64,000 nucleotides of DNA, from positions 59,641 through 123,640 of the forward strand of contig JARLGJ010000012.1 in NCBI GenBank assembly GCA_031296105.1, read 5' to 3'. Shown here one piece after another: positions 16,404 through 24,592 of the stretch. How positions within the stretch are numbered: position 1 is the stretch's first letter; every line of letters begins with the position of its first letter. Below the pieces are notes generated by a model, which saw only the letters and a program-made list of their open reading frames with translations, had not been told where the DNA came from and did no database searches. Origin of the DNA: Acidobacteriota bacterium. Its GTDB lineage: Bacteria; Acidobacteriota; Terriglobia; Terriglobales; Acidobacteriaceae. The position numbers and the translations under genes were made by a program.

Positions 16404-17261
16404 TTACACGTCGATCAATGTCCGGGGATCGTGATTTTCATTCGGTGGCGTGCAAACTACGTAGCCTTCGCGTTCCGCCCAGGCCAGAAAGCGCTTTGGA
16501 AACAACACTTCCGGCTGGAACTGGCTGGTGTATTCCTGCGAGCGCGCCATGCTCAGTGCGTGTGCCAGATCTTCCACCGTGTCAATATCGGCCACCGTCT
16601 CCAGTGCCGCCACCGGAAAGCCCTTCAGTTTTGCCGTGTTGATGATCCCATCTAACGCCGAAACGCCATTTGTGTTGTAGAAGATGCCCTCAAAATCCAT
16701 CGGCGTGGCCTTGGTAAGGCCCACTAGGGAGACGCCGCAGGCCTGGCACGGGCAGTGCACCAGCCCCAGCCCGTTGTAATCCTTCTCGAAGCGCCGCAGA
16801 ATCTGGAAAGCCAGCACCAGGTTCTTCACCGGCATCTGCGGCAGGTCGCCGCCGATCGCCACCGCCGTCTCGTATCCCATCTGCCACAACTTCTTGTAAG
16901 CGCTGTCAAAGTGCTCGTTAAAGTTGGTGCCTTCGTCGCAGATGTACTGAATCGGCAGTGGCCAGGGACCGGCCGCGTCGAACAGCTCCTTCATCTGTGG
17001 AATGTTCTTTTCCGGCGCCGAGCAGACCACGAAGTCGTAGGTGTCCACTCTGTCTGCCGCGTTGCCGCCGCGACCGGCTTCGTTCAGCTCTACCAGGGCG
17101 TGCATTCCCACGTCCGCCGTGTCCAGCAGTACGGTGTGATACAGTTCGGCCGCTTCTTGCGGCGACATCACCCCGTCGCGTTCCACCGTCAATCGCGTCT
17201 TGGTTGTTCCGGCCTCCGGAACCTTGCTGAAAAATACGAGGGCGTGTTTATGAATGTTCAT
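16404..17261 (-). CDS. DUF2064 family protein (GT-A fold), copy 2, with N-terminal KTRL motif
   Basis: 285 residues. The N-terminus LVFFSKVPEAGTTKTRLT is the canonical DUF2064 nucleotide-binding motif; the usual GTDCP is GGDLPQMP, and the later GPxxDGGYYLIGL is replaced by VHCPCQACGVSLVGL. A C-terminal ~60-residue extension (AEREGYVVCTPPNENHDPR) is not typical. The start ATG 17261 follows GGAGAG. A near-perfect sigma-54 site (17335-17353) lies upstream, divergent from the large molybdoenzyme at 18047. Its superfamily (GT-A nucleotide transferases) also contains MobA and MocA, so a role in cofactor nucleotide attachment is conceivable, but glycosyltransfer is the family's standing annotation. 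Confidence 0.8.
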   Translation of the reverse strand: MNIHKHALVFFSKVPEAGTTKTRLTVERDGVMSPQEAAELYHTVLLDTADVGMHALVELNEAGRGGNAADRVDTYDFVVCSAPEKNIPQMKELFDAAGPWPLPIQYICDEGTNFNEHFDSAYKKLWQMGYETAVAIGGDLPQMPVKNLVLAFQILRRFEKDYNGLGLVHCPCQACGVSLVGLTKATPMDFEGIFYNTNGVSALDGIINTAKLKGFPVAALETVADIDTVEDLAHALSMARSQEYTSQFQPEVLFPKRFLAWAEREGYVVCTPPNENHDPRTLIDV

Positions 17262-17334
17262 GGGACCAACTCTCCGTTCCTGTTGCCTTGCCGCTGGCGT
17301 GCCGTCGAGAACGTTCACAGCATCCAGGAAACAA

Positions 17335-17353
17335 GTGCAAGGATATTGCCAAA
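17335..17353 (-). promoter_or_regulatory. Sigma-54 promoter for DUF2064 copy 2
   Basis: Minus-strand TTTGGCAATATCCTTGCAC is an almost consensus site, with 10 bases between GG and GC. Transcription would start near 17325, 64 bases before the ATG. Confidence 0.8.
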
Positions 17354-17455
17354 CCAACTCGCCGGATGCGCTTCCGCCCGGCCGCGGGCCTTGCCCTGAA
17401 TTTTGCGGGCAGCTTCTTCGGCAAAGGCTTGCCTGCCATTTTAGCGCCTCACACG

Positions 17456-17513
17456 TGTCTCACTCACCGTTCCAATTTGAGACCCATCCGGACACGCTTC
17501 TCAAAATAAGACG
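17456..17513. promoter_or_regulatory. Likely activator-binding region between DUF2064 and the 823-aa molybdoenzyme
   Basis: TGTCTCA (17456-17462) and TTGAGAC (17477-17483) form an inverted pair, followed by GCTTCTCAAAATAAGACG (17496-17513), which differs by one base from the element at 8217-8234. The rest of the 17262-18046 gap shows further TCTCA repeats (17630-17650) and no convincing gene. Confidence 0.65.
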
Positions 17514-17878
17514 TTTCTTCCTCGCCGCTGCGCCTCACCGCCGCGTGGCAGTGTTTTGTCGCGGTCGCGATTCTCGCCCAGACAAGACATATTCTCCCGG
17601 CGCTTTTGTGTGGCCTGTCTCTGTCGCAGTCTCATACATCGTCTCACTGTGGGACGGACATTGTGTGGCGTTGACACAGCTTGCCGCAAAACTGGCCTTT
17701 CTAGCTGCTTTCGGCAATGCCTTCCGCCCCGCCATGTGAGATTCGCGGCTTCAAGCAATGATCAAGCCTCTCTCCTGGCGCGTATGGGACGGCAAAACAT
17801 CTTCACTTTGCCCATTCATGGAAGGAATTGCACTCCGATTCAATCTCCTGAGAGCTATGCACTTGATGGGTTCTTTCA

Positions 17879-17897
17879 TTGGCACACCGATTGCAAT
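17879..17897 (+). promoter_or_regulatory. Sigma-54 promoter for the 823-residue molybdoenzyme operon
   Basis: TTGGCACACCGATTGCAAT is essentially the consensus: GG 17881-17882, GC 17893-17894. Transcription would begin near 17906, giving a ~140-base leader. Confidence 0.82.
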
Positions 17898-18046
17898 ATC
17901 GATTGCGCAGCACCGCGCCGGAAATTGTAATACCTGCTCTTATGCGGTCTAACTCCGGCTCGGCGATGGTGATCAAAAGTGAAGGGCGGCACTCGGAAGG
18001 GTTGGCGTGCTCTCAACACCTTTGAGCAGGAAGGAGAAGGGAACTC

Positions 18047-20518
18047 ATGAAAAAAGAGTGGAAGACAGCGAATCCCGACGGTTCAGTAACCGTCCGGACC
18101 TGCGGTTGGTCGCCGCCGGGAGATCACCCCGTGGGTTGCGGCATGAGGTTGACGGTTAAGGACGGAAAGTTGATCGGGGTGGAGGGGGATGAAGAACATC
18201 CGATCACCCAGGGCCGTCTTTGCCCGCGTTGCCTGGATCTGCCGGAATACGTCCACCATCCGGATCGCATCATCTACCCGATGAAGCGCGATCCGAAGGA
18301 TCGTGGCAAGGACAAGTGGACCAAGATCACTTGGGATGAAGCTTGGGACATTATCGTTCCCAAGATCAAGCAGCTCAAGAAGGATCACGGTGCCGAGTCC
18401 ATCGTTGTCTTTGGCGGTACCGGCCGTGAAGCCTGCTTGTACTACTATCCGCTCGGCTTTGCTTCCATCGGAACGCCGAACGTTTGTTATCCGTGGAGCG
18501 GCTGGGCCTGCTATGGCCCGCGTTGCGCCATCACGGACTACATCCTGGGCGCCGGTTATCCGGAAGTGGACTATGCCGGATACTTCAAGGACCGTTTCGA
18601 CGATCCGAATTACGTCCTGCCCAAGTACTATGTGGAATGGGGCAAGATGGCGCTCTATTCCAACCCGGATGGCTTCTTCGGTCACGCAATTATTGACATG
18701 ATGAAGCGCGGCACCAAGGTTATCTGCGTCGATCCCCGTATGACGTGGCTGGGCACTCGTTCTGACACCGTTTGCCAGCTTCGCCCCGGTACCGACTCGG
18801 CCTTGGCCCTCGGCTTTATCAATGTCATCATCAACGAAGAACTGTACGACAAGGACTTCGTCGAGAACTGGACCTATGGTTTCGATGATCTGAAGGAACG
18901 CGCTCAGCAGTACGATCCTGAGACGGTCGAGAAGATCACTTGGGTTCCCAAGGAAACCATCATCGATGTGGCCCGCAAGATCTCGATGAATCATCCGTGC
19001 ACGTTCCAGTGGGGCTTGGCTACCGACGAAAACCCCAACGGCGTTCAGATGGGTCACGCGATCCTGTCTCTGGCTGCCCTCACCGGCAACCTGGACGTTC
19101 CGGGTGGCATCACCCTCGGTCCGCCGGCGGCTCTGCTTGGCAAGTGGCGCGTGGAAACACGCCGCAACCTGTCCGACGAGCTGTGGGATAAGCGTATTGG
19201 CGCCAAGGAATGGCCGGCGCTGAGCACCGCTTTGGCTACCACCCACCCCGACGAGACCCTGGATACCTTGGAATCGGGCAAGCCGTACAAGCTGCGCATG
19301 GGATGGTTCAACAGCAGCAACTTCCTGACCCCAACCTGTTCGGCCCAGCCGATGCGTTGGTACAAGGCGTTGAAGAACCTCGAACTCAACGTCGTTCAGG
19401 ATACCTTCATGACGCCCACGGCGATGGCGCTGTGCGATGTCTTCCTGCCGTTGCCGACCTTTGCGGAACACGACGGCGTGGTGGTCACGCACTTTGGCCG
19501 TAACTGCGTTACGCTGGGTGCGATCAATGAAGCTCTGCGCTGCGGCGACACCAGGTCCGATATCGAAGTTTGTATCGAACTCGGCAAAAAGCTGCACCCG
19601 GACATGTGGCCCTACGAAAACGTTCAGGACTTCTTTACCCAGCAACTTAAGCCGGAGCTGGGCGTGGACTGGAACGGTTTGGCCGAGATGGGTGTGTACC
19701 AGCCTAAGTACACCTACAAGAAGTACGAAAAAGGCCTGCTGCGCGCCGATGGTGAACCTGGTTTCAACACCGTCACCGGCATGGTCGAGTTGTCCTCCAC
19801 CCTCTTCGAGGCCTGGGGCGACGATCCGCTTCCGTACTTCAAGGAGCCTCCGTATAGCCCGGTCAGCACCCCTGAACTGGCTGAGGAGTATCCTCTCATC
19901 CTGACCACGGGTGCCCGCAAGCCGACGTCGTTCCACTCGGAACACCGTCAACTCAGCGTCCTGCGCGAGATTGATCCTTACGCGGACGTCGAGATCCACC
20001 CTGATACCGCAGCAAAGCTGGGTATCAAGGAAGGCGACTGGGTTCTATTGGAGAACATGTTCGGTAAGGCCAAGTTCAAGGCCAAGCTGACGCCAATTGT
20101 TCATCCCAAGGTCATTCATGCCGCGCACGGTTGGTGGTATCCGGAATCCAACGGTGAAGAGCCCAATCTCTTTGGCGTGTGGGAATCCAACACCAACAGC
20201 CTGGTCCCCCATAAGCATATCGGAAAGCTGGGCTTCGGTTGCCCCGCCAAACAGATGATATGCAAGGCCACTAAGTTGAATAGCTTCGACGAAGTGACCG
20301 TGACCGTGCCAGAGTCCTATAAGCCTGACGTCAAGCCGGAAGTGCTCGAAGCAGAGTGGAAGGCAGCGAAGATCGCGTCACCGGGTTCTTCGCCGGAAGC
20401 GCTCTACTGCACCGAGAGTTCCGAAAAGGTCGCCGCGGCAGATATCGGAGTTGAGAAACTCAAGGTTTCTGTCACGGTTGAGAAAGAGAATATCCCGGCG
20501 GAAGTCGCGGGAGATTAG
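18047..20518 (+). CDS. Molybdopterin (bis-MGD) oxidoreductase, dehydroxylase/hydratase-like clade, 823 residues
   Basis: A DMSO-reductase-superfamily catalytic subunit with no signal peptide, hence cytoplasmic. The N-terminal cluster site is atypical: Cys19, then WSPPGDHPVGC (His27, Cys31), then LCPRC (Cys59, Cys62) instead of CxxCxxxC. VEGDEEHPITQGRLC, KDKWTKITWDEAWD and VICVDPRMTWLGTRSD are superfamily signatures. Candidate metal ligands are cysteines in NVCYPWSGWACYGPRC (147-160). A ~70-residue C-terminal extension follows the usual MGD-binding domain. From memory, the N-terminus resembles molybdoenzymes of anaerobes such as Desulfitobacterium and Eggerthella/Gordonibacter, a group that includes catechol dehydroxylases. 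Its codons are less GC-biased than those of neighbours, which may indicate high expression. A small ferredoxin follows. Confidence 0.88.
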   Translation: MKKEWKTANPDGSVTVRTCGWSPPGDHPVGCGMRLTVKDGKLIGVEGDEEHPITQGRLCPRCLDLPEYVHHPDRIIYPMKRDPKDRGKDKWTKITWDEAWDIIVPKIKQLKKDHGAESIVVFGGTGREACLYYYPLGFASIGTPNVCYPWSGWACYGPRCAITDYILGAGYPEVDYAGYFKDRFDDPNYVLPKYYVEWGKMALYSNPDGFFGHAIIDMMKRGTKVICVDPRMTWLGTRSDTVCQLRPGTDSALALGFINVIINEELYDKDFVENWTYGFDDLKERAQQYDPETVEKITWVPKETIIDVARKISMNHPCTFQWGLATDENPNGVQMGHAILSLAALTGNLDVPGGITLGPPAALLGKWRVETRRNLSDELWDKRIGAKEWPALSTALATTHPDETLDTLESGKPYKLRMGWFNSSNFLTPTCSAQPMRWYKALKNLELNVVQDTFMTPTAMALCDVFLPLPTFAEHDGVVVTHFGRNCVTLGAINEALRCGDTRSDIEVCIELGKKLHPDMWPYENVQDFFTQQLKPELGVDWNGLAEMGVYQPKYTYKKYEKGLLRADGEPGFNTVTGMVELSSTLFEAWGDDPLPYFKEPPYSPVSTPELAEEYPLILTTGARKPTSFHSEHRQLSVLREIDPYADVEIHPDTAAKLGIKEGDWVLLENMFGKAKFKAKLTPIVHPKVIHAAHGWWYPESNGEEPNLFGVWESNTNSLVPHKHIGKLGFGCPAKQMICKATKLNSFDEVTVTVPESYKPDVKPEVLEAEWKAAKIASPGSSPEALYCTESSEKVAAADIGVEKLKVSVTVEKENIPAEVAGD

Positions 20519-20550
20519 CTCGATCTTGTTGTGACCAAGGCAATAGGTTT

Positions 20551-20586
20551 GATGGTCCGCTCCCATAAGAGTGGGAGCGGGCCATC
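20551..20586 (+). other. Intercistronic hairpin
   Basis: GATGGTCCGCTCCC pairs with GGGAGCGGGCCATC around an 8-base loop, 32 bp after the molybdoenzyme stop and 64 bp before the ferredoxin start, without a T-run. It probably stabilises the upstream message or partly attenuates downstream expression. Confidence 0.6.
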
Positions 20587-20650
20587 ACAAAACAGATGAA
20601 CGTGAAACGAATTCAGATCCTCTGGCTCTGAACGAGTGGAGGCGACAGCA

Positions 20651-20992
20651 ATGTCCGCGAACGGTTTACTCATTCACTACGAATACTGCTCAGGGTGCAG
20701 CAGCTGCGTTGTTGCCTGCAAGAACGAGCTGAAGCTGCCTGTCGGAAAGAACGGGATTACTCTTCTGCAGAATGGTCCCAGGGAAATAGCGCCGGGTAAG
20801 ATCGAGTGGGATTACATCCCAACTCCAACGGCGCTCTGCAACATGTGTGAAGACAGGGTTAAGGCCGGCAAGCAGCCGACCTGTGTCCATCACTGCCTGT
20901 CGAAATGCATGGAGTACGGCCCCTTGGAAGAACTTGCTAAGAGTGCTTCACAAAAAGGCCGTAAAGTCGTAATCTTTACCTCTCAATCGTAA
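20651..20992 (+). CDS. Small [4Fe-4S] ferredoxin subunit of the molybdoenzyme
   Basis: 113 residues. CSGCSSCVVAC (13-23) is a [4Fe-4S] ligand set, and CNMCEDRVKAGKQPTCVHHCLSKC supplies a second, so about two clusters are expected. The start ATG 20651 (MSANGLLIHY) has GGAGG at 20637-20641. Small two-cluster partners of this type accompany transhydroxylase-like and dehydroxylase-like molybdoenzymes. Expected role: electron delivery to the enzyme at 18047. There is no membrane subunit in this operon, so the system is soluble. Confidence 0.9.
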   Translation: MSANGLLIHYEYCSGCSSCVVACKNELKLPVGKNGITLLQNGPREIAPGKIEWDYIPTPTALCNMCEDRVKAGKQPTCVHHCLSKCMEYGPLEELAKSASQKGRKVVIFTSQS

Positions 20993-21018
20993 TTATTCCA
21001 AGGATAGGGAGTAAGGAC

Positions 21019-21213
21019 ATGTCTGATGAAAAGCCTGTAAAGAAAGTTATCCAGAAACCGCTAAACCCCTTGGCCGCAAAGCCGGGACAGAACTACGGAT
21101 CGACCAAGTACGTTCCTACCAAGGAATACGAAGGCGGTCAGATCACGTTTAAGACGGAAGCCGAGAAGGCTGCCGATGAAAAAGCAGAAGCCGAGAAGAA
21201 GAACGAAAAGTAA
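21019..21213 (+). CDS. Small charged protein of unknown function
   Basis: 64 residues, preceded by AGGGAGTAAGGAC and ending before a strong terminator, so the gene is probably real. The N-terminal half is Lys/Pro-rich (VKKVIQKPLNPLAAKP), the middle has NYGSTKYVPTKEYEGGQ, and the C-terminal third is a Lys/Glu/Ala-rich likely helix (EKAADEKAEAEKKNEK). There are no cysteines and no signal peptide. It is the last gene of the 823-residue molybdoenzyme operon and might be an assembly or stability factor for that enzyme; I do not recognise a family. Confidence 0.7.
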   Translation: MSDEKPVKKVIQKPLNPLAAKPGQNYGSTKYVPTKEYEGGQITFKTEAEKAADEKAEAEKKNEK

Positions 21214-21236
21214 CTCTTCTACTCATCACCGCACCT

Positions 21237-21285
21237 GACCCATCGGCGCTCAGTCCAAAACTGAGAACCGGTGGGTCATTTTTAT
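21237..21285 (+). terminator. Rho-independent terminator of the molybdoenzyme operon
   Basis: GACCCA...TGGGTC with an inner CTCAG/CTGAG stem, then ATTTTTATTT. Confidence 0.85.
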
Positions 21286-21317
21286 TTCGAACACAATTCC
21301 AGTCATCCCCCGGCGGC

Positions 21318-21345
21318 AAAAAAACGGAGCCGCAATGCGGCTCCG
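21318..21345 (-). terminator. Rho-independent terminator of the sigma-54 activator gene
   Basis: CGGAGCCGC/GCGGCTCCG stem (21325-21345), followed on the minus strand by seven T residues. Confidence 0.9.
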
Positions 21346-21387
21346 CTGTAAATATTATTACCCTGAATAATTTCGCTAGCTCTTCTG

Positions 21388-23583
21388 CTACTTGCTCATG
21401 TGCGCGGCGTCAGCCCGGCTGCTCTGTGCTACTCCCGGCTCGCGGATAATGTTATATTCCTTGATCTTGCGATAAAACGTCGAGCGGCTCAGTCCGACGC
21501 TCTCTGCCGCGGCGTCAATCGAGTTCGAACGCAACCGCAGCGCCGCTTCGATCGTCGCCTTTTCGATCTCTTTCAGCGAGAGTGTTCCGTTGGGCGTCCC
21601 GCCGCAGAGCACCGGCTTCGGATGCGCCGCCGTCAGGCCGATCTCGGTGATGATGTAACGCGGCAAGTCCTCCGGCAGAATCGTATCCCCCTCCGTGGTA
21701 TTCACCGTATGGTGGATCGCGTTCTGCAGTTGCCGCACATTGCCCGGCCACGAGTACTCTTCCAGCAGCTTCAGCACTTCCGCGCTCAGGCTGGGGGTGC
21801 TGCAGCCCTGCTTGCAGCAGTAGTTCTCCAGGAAGATCTTACTCAGCAGCGGGATGTCTCCCGCGCGCTCCCGCAGCGGCGGCAGAGAGAGCGTGAGCAC
21901 CGAGATGCGGTAGAAAAGATCCTCGCGGAACGTGTGGTCCCTGACCTTCTGCGCCAGGTCCACGTTAGTCGCGGCGATCAGCCTGAAATCGACTTCCCGG
22001 TAGGAACTGCCGCCCACGCGCATCACTTTCTTGTCTTCCAGCGTGCGCAGCAGCACGGCCTGATGTTCCAGTGACATGTCGCCGATTTCGTCAAGGAACA
22101 GCGTGCCGCCGTGAGCCAGCTCGATTTTGCCGGCCCGGCCCTGGCGCTCGGCGCCCGTGAAGCTGCCGCCCTCGTAGCCGAACAGTTCGGTGCCGATCAA
22201 CTCGTTCGGCAGTGCCGCGCAGTTGACCGCCATGAACGGACCCTTCGGCCGGTAGGCGTTGTGGAGCGATTGCGCGAACAGTTCCTTACCCGTTCCGCTC
22301 TCGCCCAGGATCAGGACGCTCTCCGCCGAATTGGCGTACCGCTTCGCCTGACCAATCACCGTCTTGATGCTCTGGCTCTCGCCCAGGATGCAGGTGAAGG
22401 TGTAGCCCGCGCTGCAGCGTGCGTTCCGTGCCGGATCGGCAACCTTGTCCTGCGCCGCGAACTTCAGCATCATGTAATCCAGTGTGCCGGTGCACTTGTT
22501 CATCACCGGCAGCGCGTGGATGCGATGCTGACGGGCGCGGCCATAGCGCGGCTTCACCAGTTCCTCGCTGACCCAGCCGTCGCCTTTATCCTGGCTCATC
22601 TTCATCAGCCGGGGGCCATCGCGCAAAAAGTCGCAGATGTTAATGCCTTCCAGCTCGTCCGGTCCCACTTGCAGGATCTTCGTTGCCGTTTGGTTGATCT
22701 GCAGGATCTTGCCGAGGGAATCCACGACCACCATTCCTTCGTCGCTGAATCCCATTGAGGCCGATAGCATGATGTGTGCGCGCGCCGATTCGTTCTGGGC
22801 CGTGATCAGGTTGTACTGCAGATGCTCGATCTGCTGTTGCGCCCATACCGTGTTCTGCACCTGCTTGATCTGCGTCTCCGCGGCAATCGCCAGAGCCGCA
22901 ACCATGCCCACCGAACTCAGGTAGAGGGTCTTCAGGTTCTGGTCTTCGATCTTGCACACGTCAAGCAATGGCGGGCTGAAGATCACCAGGCTGGCCGCAA
23001 CGTCGTCATCGTTGGTGCGAATGGGCGCTGCCGAGGCTACCCGGCTCTGGAACGCCGTGCAGTAGTGCTCCGGACCCATCAAAAGAACCGGGCGCTTCAA
23101 CCGGAAACACAGGGAGTGCGCCGTTGTTCCTTCCGACTCTTCGTTGGCCAGAATGCCGGTGCGCGAGTTTTGCAGGGCAAGCGATTCGCTTTGCGTCCAG
23201 ATACCGTCGTGAAGAAGAATTAAGCCGGACTTGTCCACCAAGTAAAACAGATATCCCTGAGCCGTCATTACGGATTTAATAGGAGTTATAAGTGACGATA
23301 CAGCTTGGATCAGGGTCTGGTTCTTGATGCGTAGTTCGGCGAGTCTATCTCCATCGGGGGTAGTGCGGACGTTATTCGGATCGACTCCCATCTGCTTGGA
23401 GCGTAGCCATGACTCTCGTACTTCCCGGTCAAGATGTAAATTTCCCGGAAGGTCCGAGCCCTTCTGCAAAAATTCTTCCTTGTAGCGAAGAATTTCCCGC
23501 CATCGCTCGACGCTCAATTCTTCGGTGGACAACCCTGTTCCACCGGAGGAACCTTCCTGCACGATGCCGCTATGATGTACCAT
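21388..23583 (-). CDS. Sigma-54-dependent transcriptional activator, AcoR-like (GAF-PAS-AAA+-Fis HTH)
   Basis: 731 residues. The N-terminal region (REILRYKEEFLQKG...VRESWLRSKQMGVDP) matches AcoR-type activators, followed by a GAF-like sensory part and a PAS-like segment (~residues 275-330). The AAA+ domain has Walker A GESGTGKE (~428), the sigma-54 contact loop GSFTGA (~474) and Walker B TLFLDEIGD. The C-terminus is a Fis-type helix-turn-helix (AAESVGLSRSTFYRKIKEYNI). The start ATG 23583 has GGAG eight bases upstream. It lies centrally among nine sigma-54 promoter matches and is their likely activator. Its GAF/PAS part probably senses the inducing compound. TTGTCTCAA at 23634-23642 hints at self-regulation. 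Confidence 0.93.
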   Translation of the reverse strand: MVHHSGIVQEGSSGGTGLSTEELSVERWREILRYKEEFLQKGSDLPGNLHLDREVRESWLRSKQMGVDPNNVRTTPDGDRLAELRIKNQTLIQAVSSLITPIKSVMTAQGYLFYLVDKSGLILLHDGIWTQSESLALQNSRTGILANEESEGTTAHSLCFRLKRPVLLMGPEHYCTAFQSRVASAAPIRTNDDDVAASLVIFSPPLLDVCKIEDQNLKTLYLSSVGMVAALAIAAETQIKQVQNTVWAQQQIEHLQYNLITAQNESARAHIMLSASMGFSDEGMVVVDSLGKILQINQTATKILQVGPDELEGINICDFLRDGPRLMKMSQDKGDGWVSEELVKPRYGRARQHRIHALPVMNKCTGTLDYMMLKFAAQDKVADPARNARCSAGYTFTCILGESQSIKTVIGQAKRYANSAESVLILGESGTGKELFAQSLHNAYRPKGPFMAVNCAALPNELIGTELFGYEGGSFTGAERQGRAGKIELAHGGTLFLDEIGDMSLEHQAVLLRTLEDKKVMRVGGSSYREVDFRLIAATNVDLAQKVRDHTFREDLFYRISVLTLSLPPLRERAGDIPLLSKIFLENYCCKQGCSTPSLSAEVLKLLEEYSWPGNVRQLQNAIHHTVNTTEGDTILPEDLPRYIITEIGLTAAHPKPVLCGGTPNGTLSLKEIEKATIEAALRLRSNSIDAAAESVGLSRSTFYRKIKEYNIIREPGVAQSSRADAAHMSK

Positions 23584-23877
23584 TAATACACTCCACAGAC
23601 ACCTCAATACTTCTCTTTAATAAAACGGCGCCATTGTCTCAACGTGGCCCAACCGCGTCTATGTTCATACGAATCCTCTACAGATGCAACAACATTCCTG
23701 CCGCTGAGCTAAGGACAAGCCAGCGCACGGATTTACTGAAATCTAAACGGGAATGATAACTGTCTTCGGTGAACCTCTGTTCCAGAATGGTCCATTGTGC
23801 CTCTCGCCGCCGGGCGGTCAGTCCTCCCTCGGCGGCAGCCATGCTGCCTCGTCCCGGGTTCACTGCGGCGCGCATCG

Positions 23878-24144
23878 TCACTCTTCCACCCGCGTGTGCC
23901 AGCGGCAGTAGGGTTCTTCTCCCGCTACCGGTTCTATCTTGTGTCGCTGGCAGGGATTGGCGCACATCTCGCCGATGTTCAGGCACATCACCGGAATGGG
24001 TTTAGGACGGGGAGGCAACTCGGTTCCGCACCGCAAGCAGTGTGTGCGGTCGCCCAGGTTCAGGGTCTTACAGGAGGTGCATCGCACGGGCTTTGGCTTA
24101 GGAGGTTTGCACCCTCCGCAATACGGATTGCACGACCAGCACAT
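23878..24144 (-). CDS. Cysteine-rich zinc-ribbon mini-protein
   Basis: 88 residues with about 12 cysteines: MCWSCNPYCGGCKPP at the N-terminus, then CTSC...CLRCG (a zinc-ribbon pair), then CLNIGEMCANPC and a final Cys-Arg-Trp-His. The start ATG 24144 has GGGAG seven bases upstream; a longer TTG start at 24171 lacks one. A sigma-54 promoter match lies at 24191-24209, 40-60 bp before the start. It is divergent from a second small zinc-ribbon gene at 24380. The cysteine pairs suggest metal binding or an electron-transfer/metallochaperone role. The stretch 23584-23877 between it and the activator gene shows no further gene. Confidence 0.72.
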   Translation of the reverse strand: MCWSCNPYCGGCKPPKPKPVRCTSCKTLNLGDRTHCLRCGTELPPRPKPIPVMCLNIGEMCANPCQRHKIEPVAGEEPYCRWHTRVEE

Positions 24145-24190
24145 CTGCTGCTCCCGGGGCTCCCAATGCAAAGGCCCATCGAATACATAC

Positions 24191-24209
24191 CAGCACGCAA
24201 CCTGCCATT
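24191..24209 (-). promoter_or_regulatory. Sigma-54 promoter for the cysteine-rich mini-protein
   Basis: Minus-strand ATGGCAGGTTGCGTGCTG has GG and GC 10 bases apart. Transcription is expected near 24182. Confidence 0.6.
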
Positions 24210-24273
24210 ACCGGTTCCGCCATTCTCGTAAAAATGTCATGTTTCCACCCGCAAAACCATCTTGCCGCGTAAC

Positions 24274-24291
24274 ATGGTACCGAACGTGCAC
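24274..24291 (+). promoter_or_regulatory. Sigma-54 promoter for the second zinc-ribbon gene
   Basis: ATGGTACCGAACGTGCAC: GG 24276-24277, GC 24288-24289. It closely resembles the site at 25402 (TGGTATCGAACGTGCAA). Confidence 0.62.
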
Positions 24292-24379
24292 ATATCAATT
24301 GCCCGCCCTCGGAATTTCCAAAGTGAGCCTTTGGCCGCTGGGGGGGCGCATTTCTTGTACGTCAATAAAGGAGCCGCTG

Positions 24380-24592
24380 ATGTGTTTTAGACCAGGTGGT
24401 GTTGCAAAAGCACAGGTTTGCCCGAATTGCGGAAAAAAGCTCGTGCCGATTGGCGGGGTTTATCAGAAAAAGTGTCCTTTTTGTAAGACGGACTTTACTG
24501 CCCTGATCGAGGCCGCTAAGAAGGAAGCCGAAGCTGAAGCTGCCGCGAAGAAGGCTGCCGAGGCCAGTCCGGAAGCACCAAAGCCGGAATAG
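24380..24592 (+). CDS. Small zinc-ribbon protein with Ala/Glu/Lys-rich tail
   Basis: 70 residues, ATG at 24380 behind AAAGGAG (24367-24373). CPNCGKKL...KKCPFCKTDF is a classic CxxC-CxxC zinc ribbon; the tail (AAKKEAEAEAAAKKAAEA) is probably helical. An additional Cys at position 2 (MCFRPGG) parallels the MCW start of the divergent mini-protein. It has its own sigma-54 promoter match, placing it in the same regulon as the molybdoenzymes. Function unknown; a metal-handling or enzyme-maturation role is a guess. Confidence 0.75.
   Translation: MCFRPGGVAKAQVCPNCGKKLVPIGGVYQKKCPFCKTDFTALIEAAKKEAEAEAAAKKAAEASPEAPKPE

Noticed and set aside
17556..17930. Open frames in the gap before the 823-aa molybdoenzyme
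   Set aside because: They cover the sigma-54 promoter and UAS, have no ribosome site and show no recognisable product.
18083..19999. 638-residue minus-strand frame opposite the 823-aa molybdoenzyme
   Set aside because: Lies entirely over a clear molybdoenzyme gene; no ribosome site and no recognisable domain.
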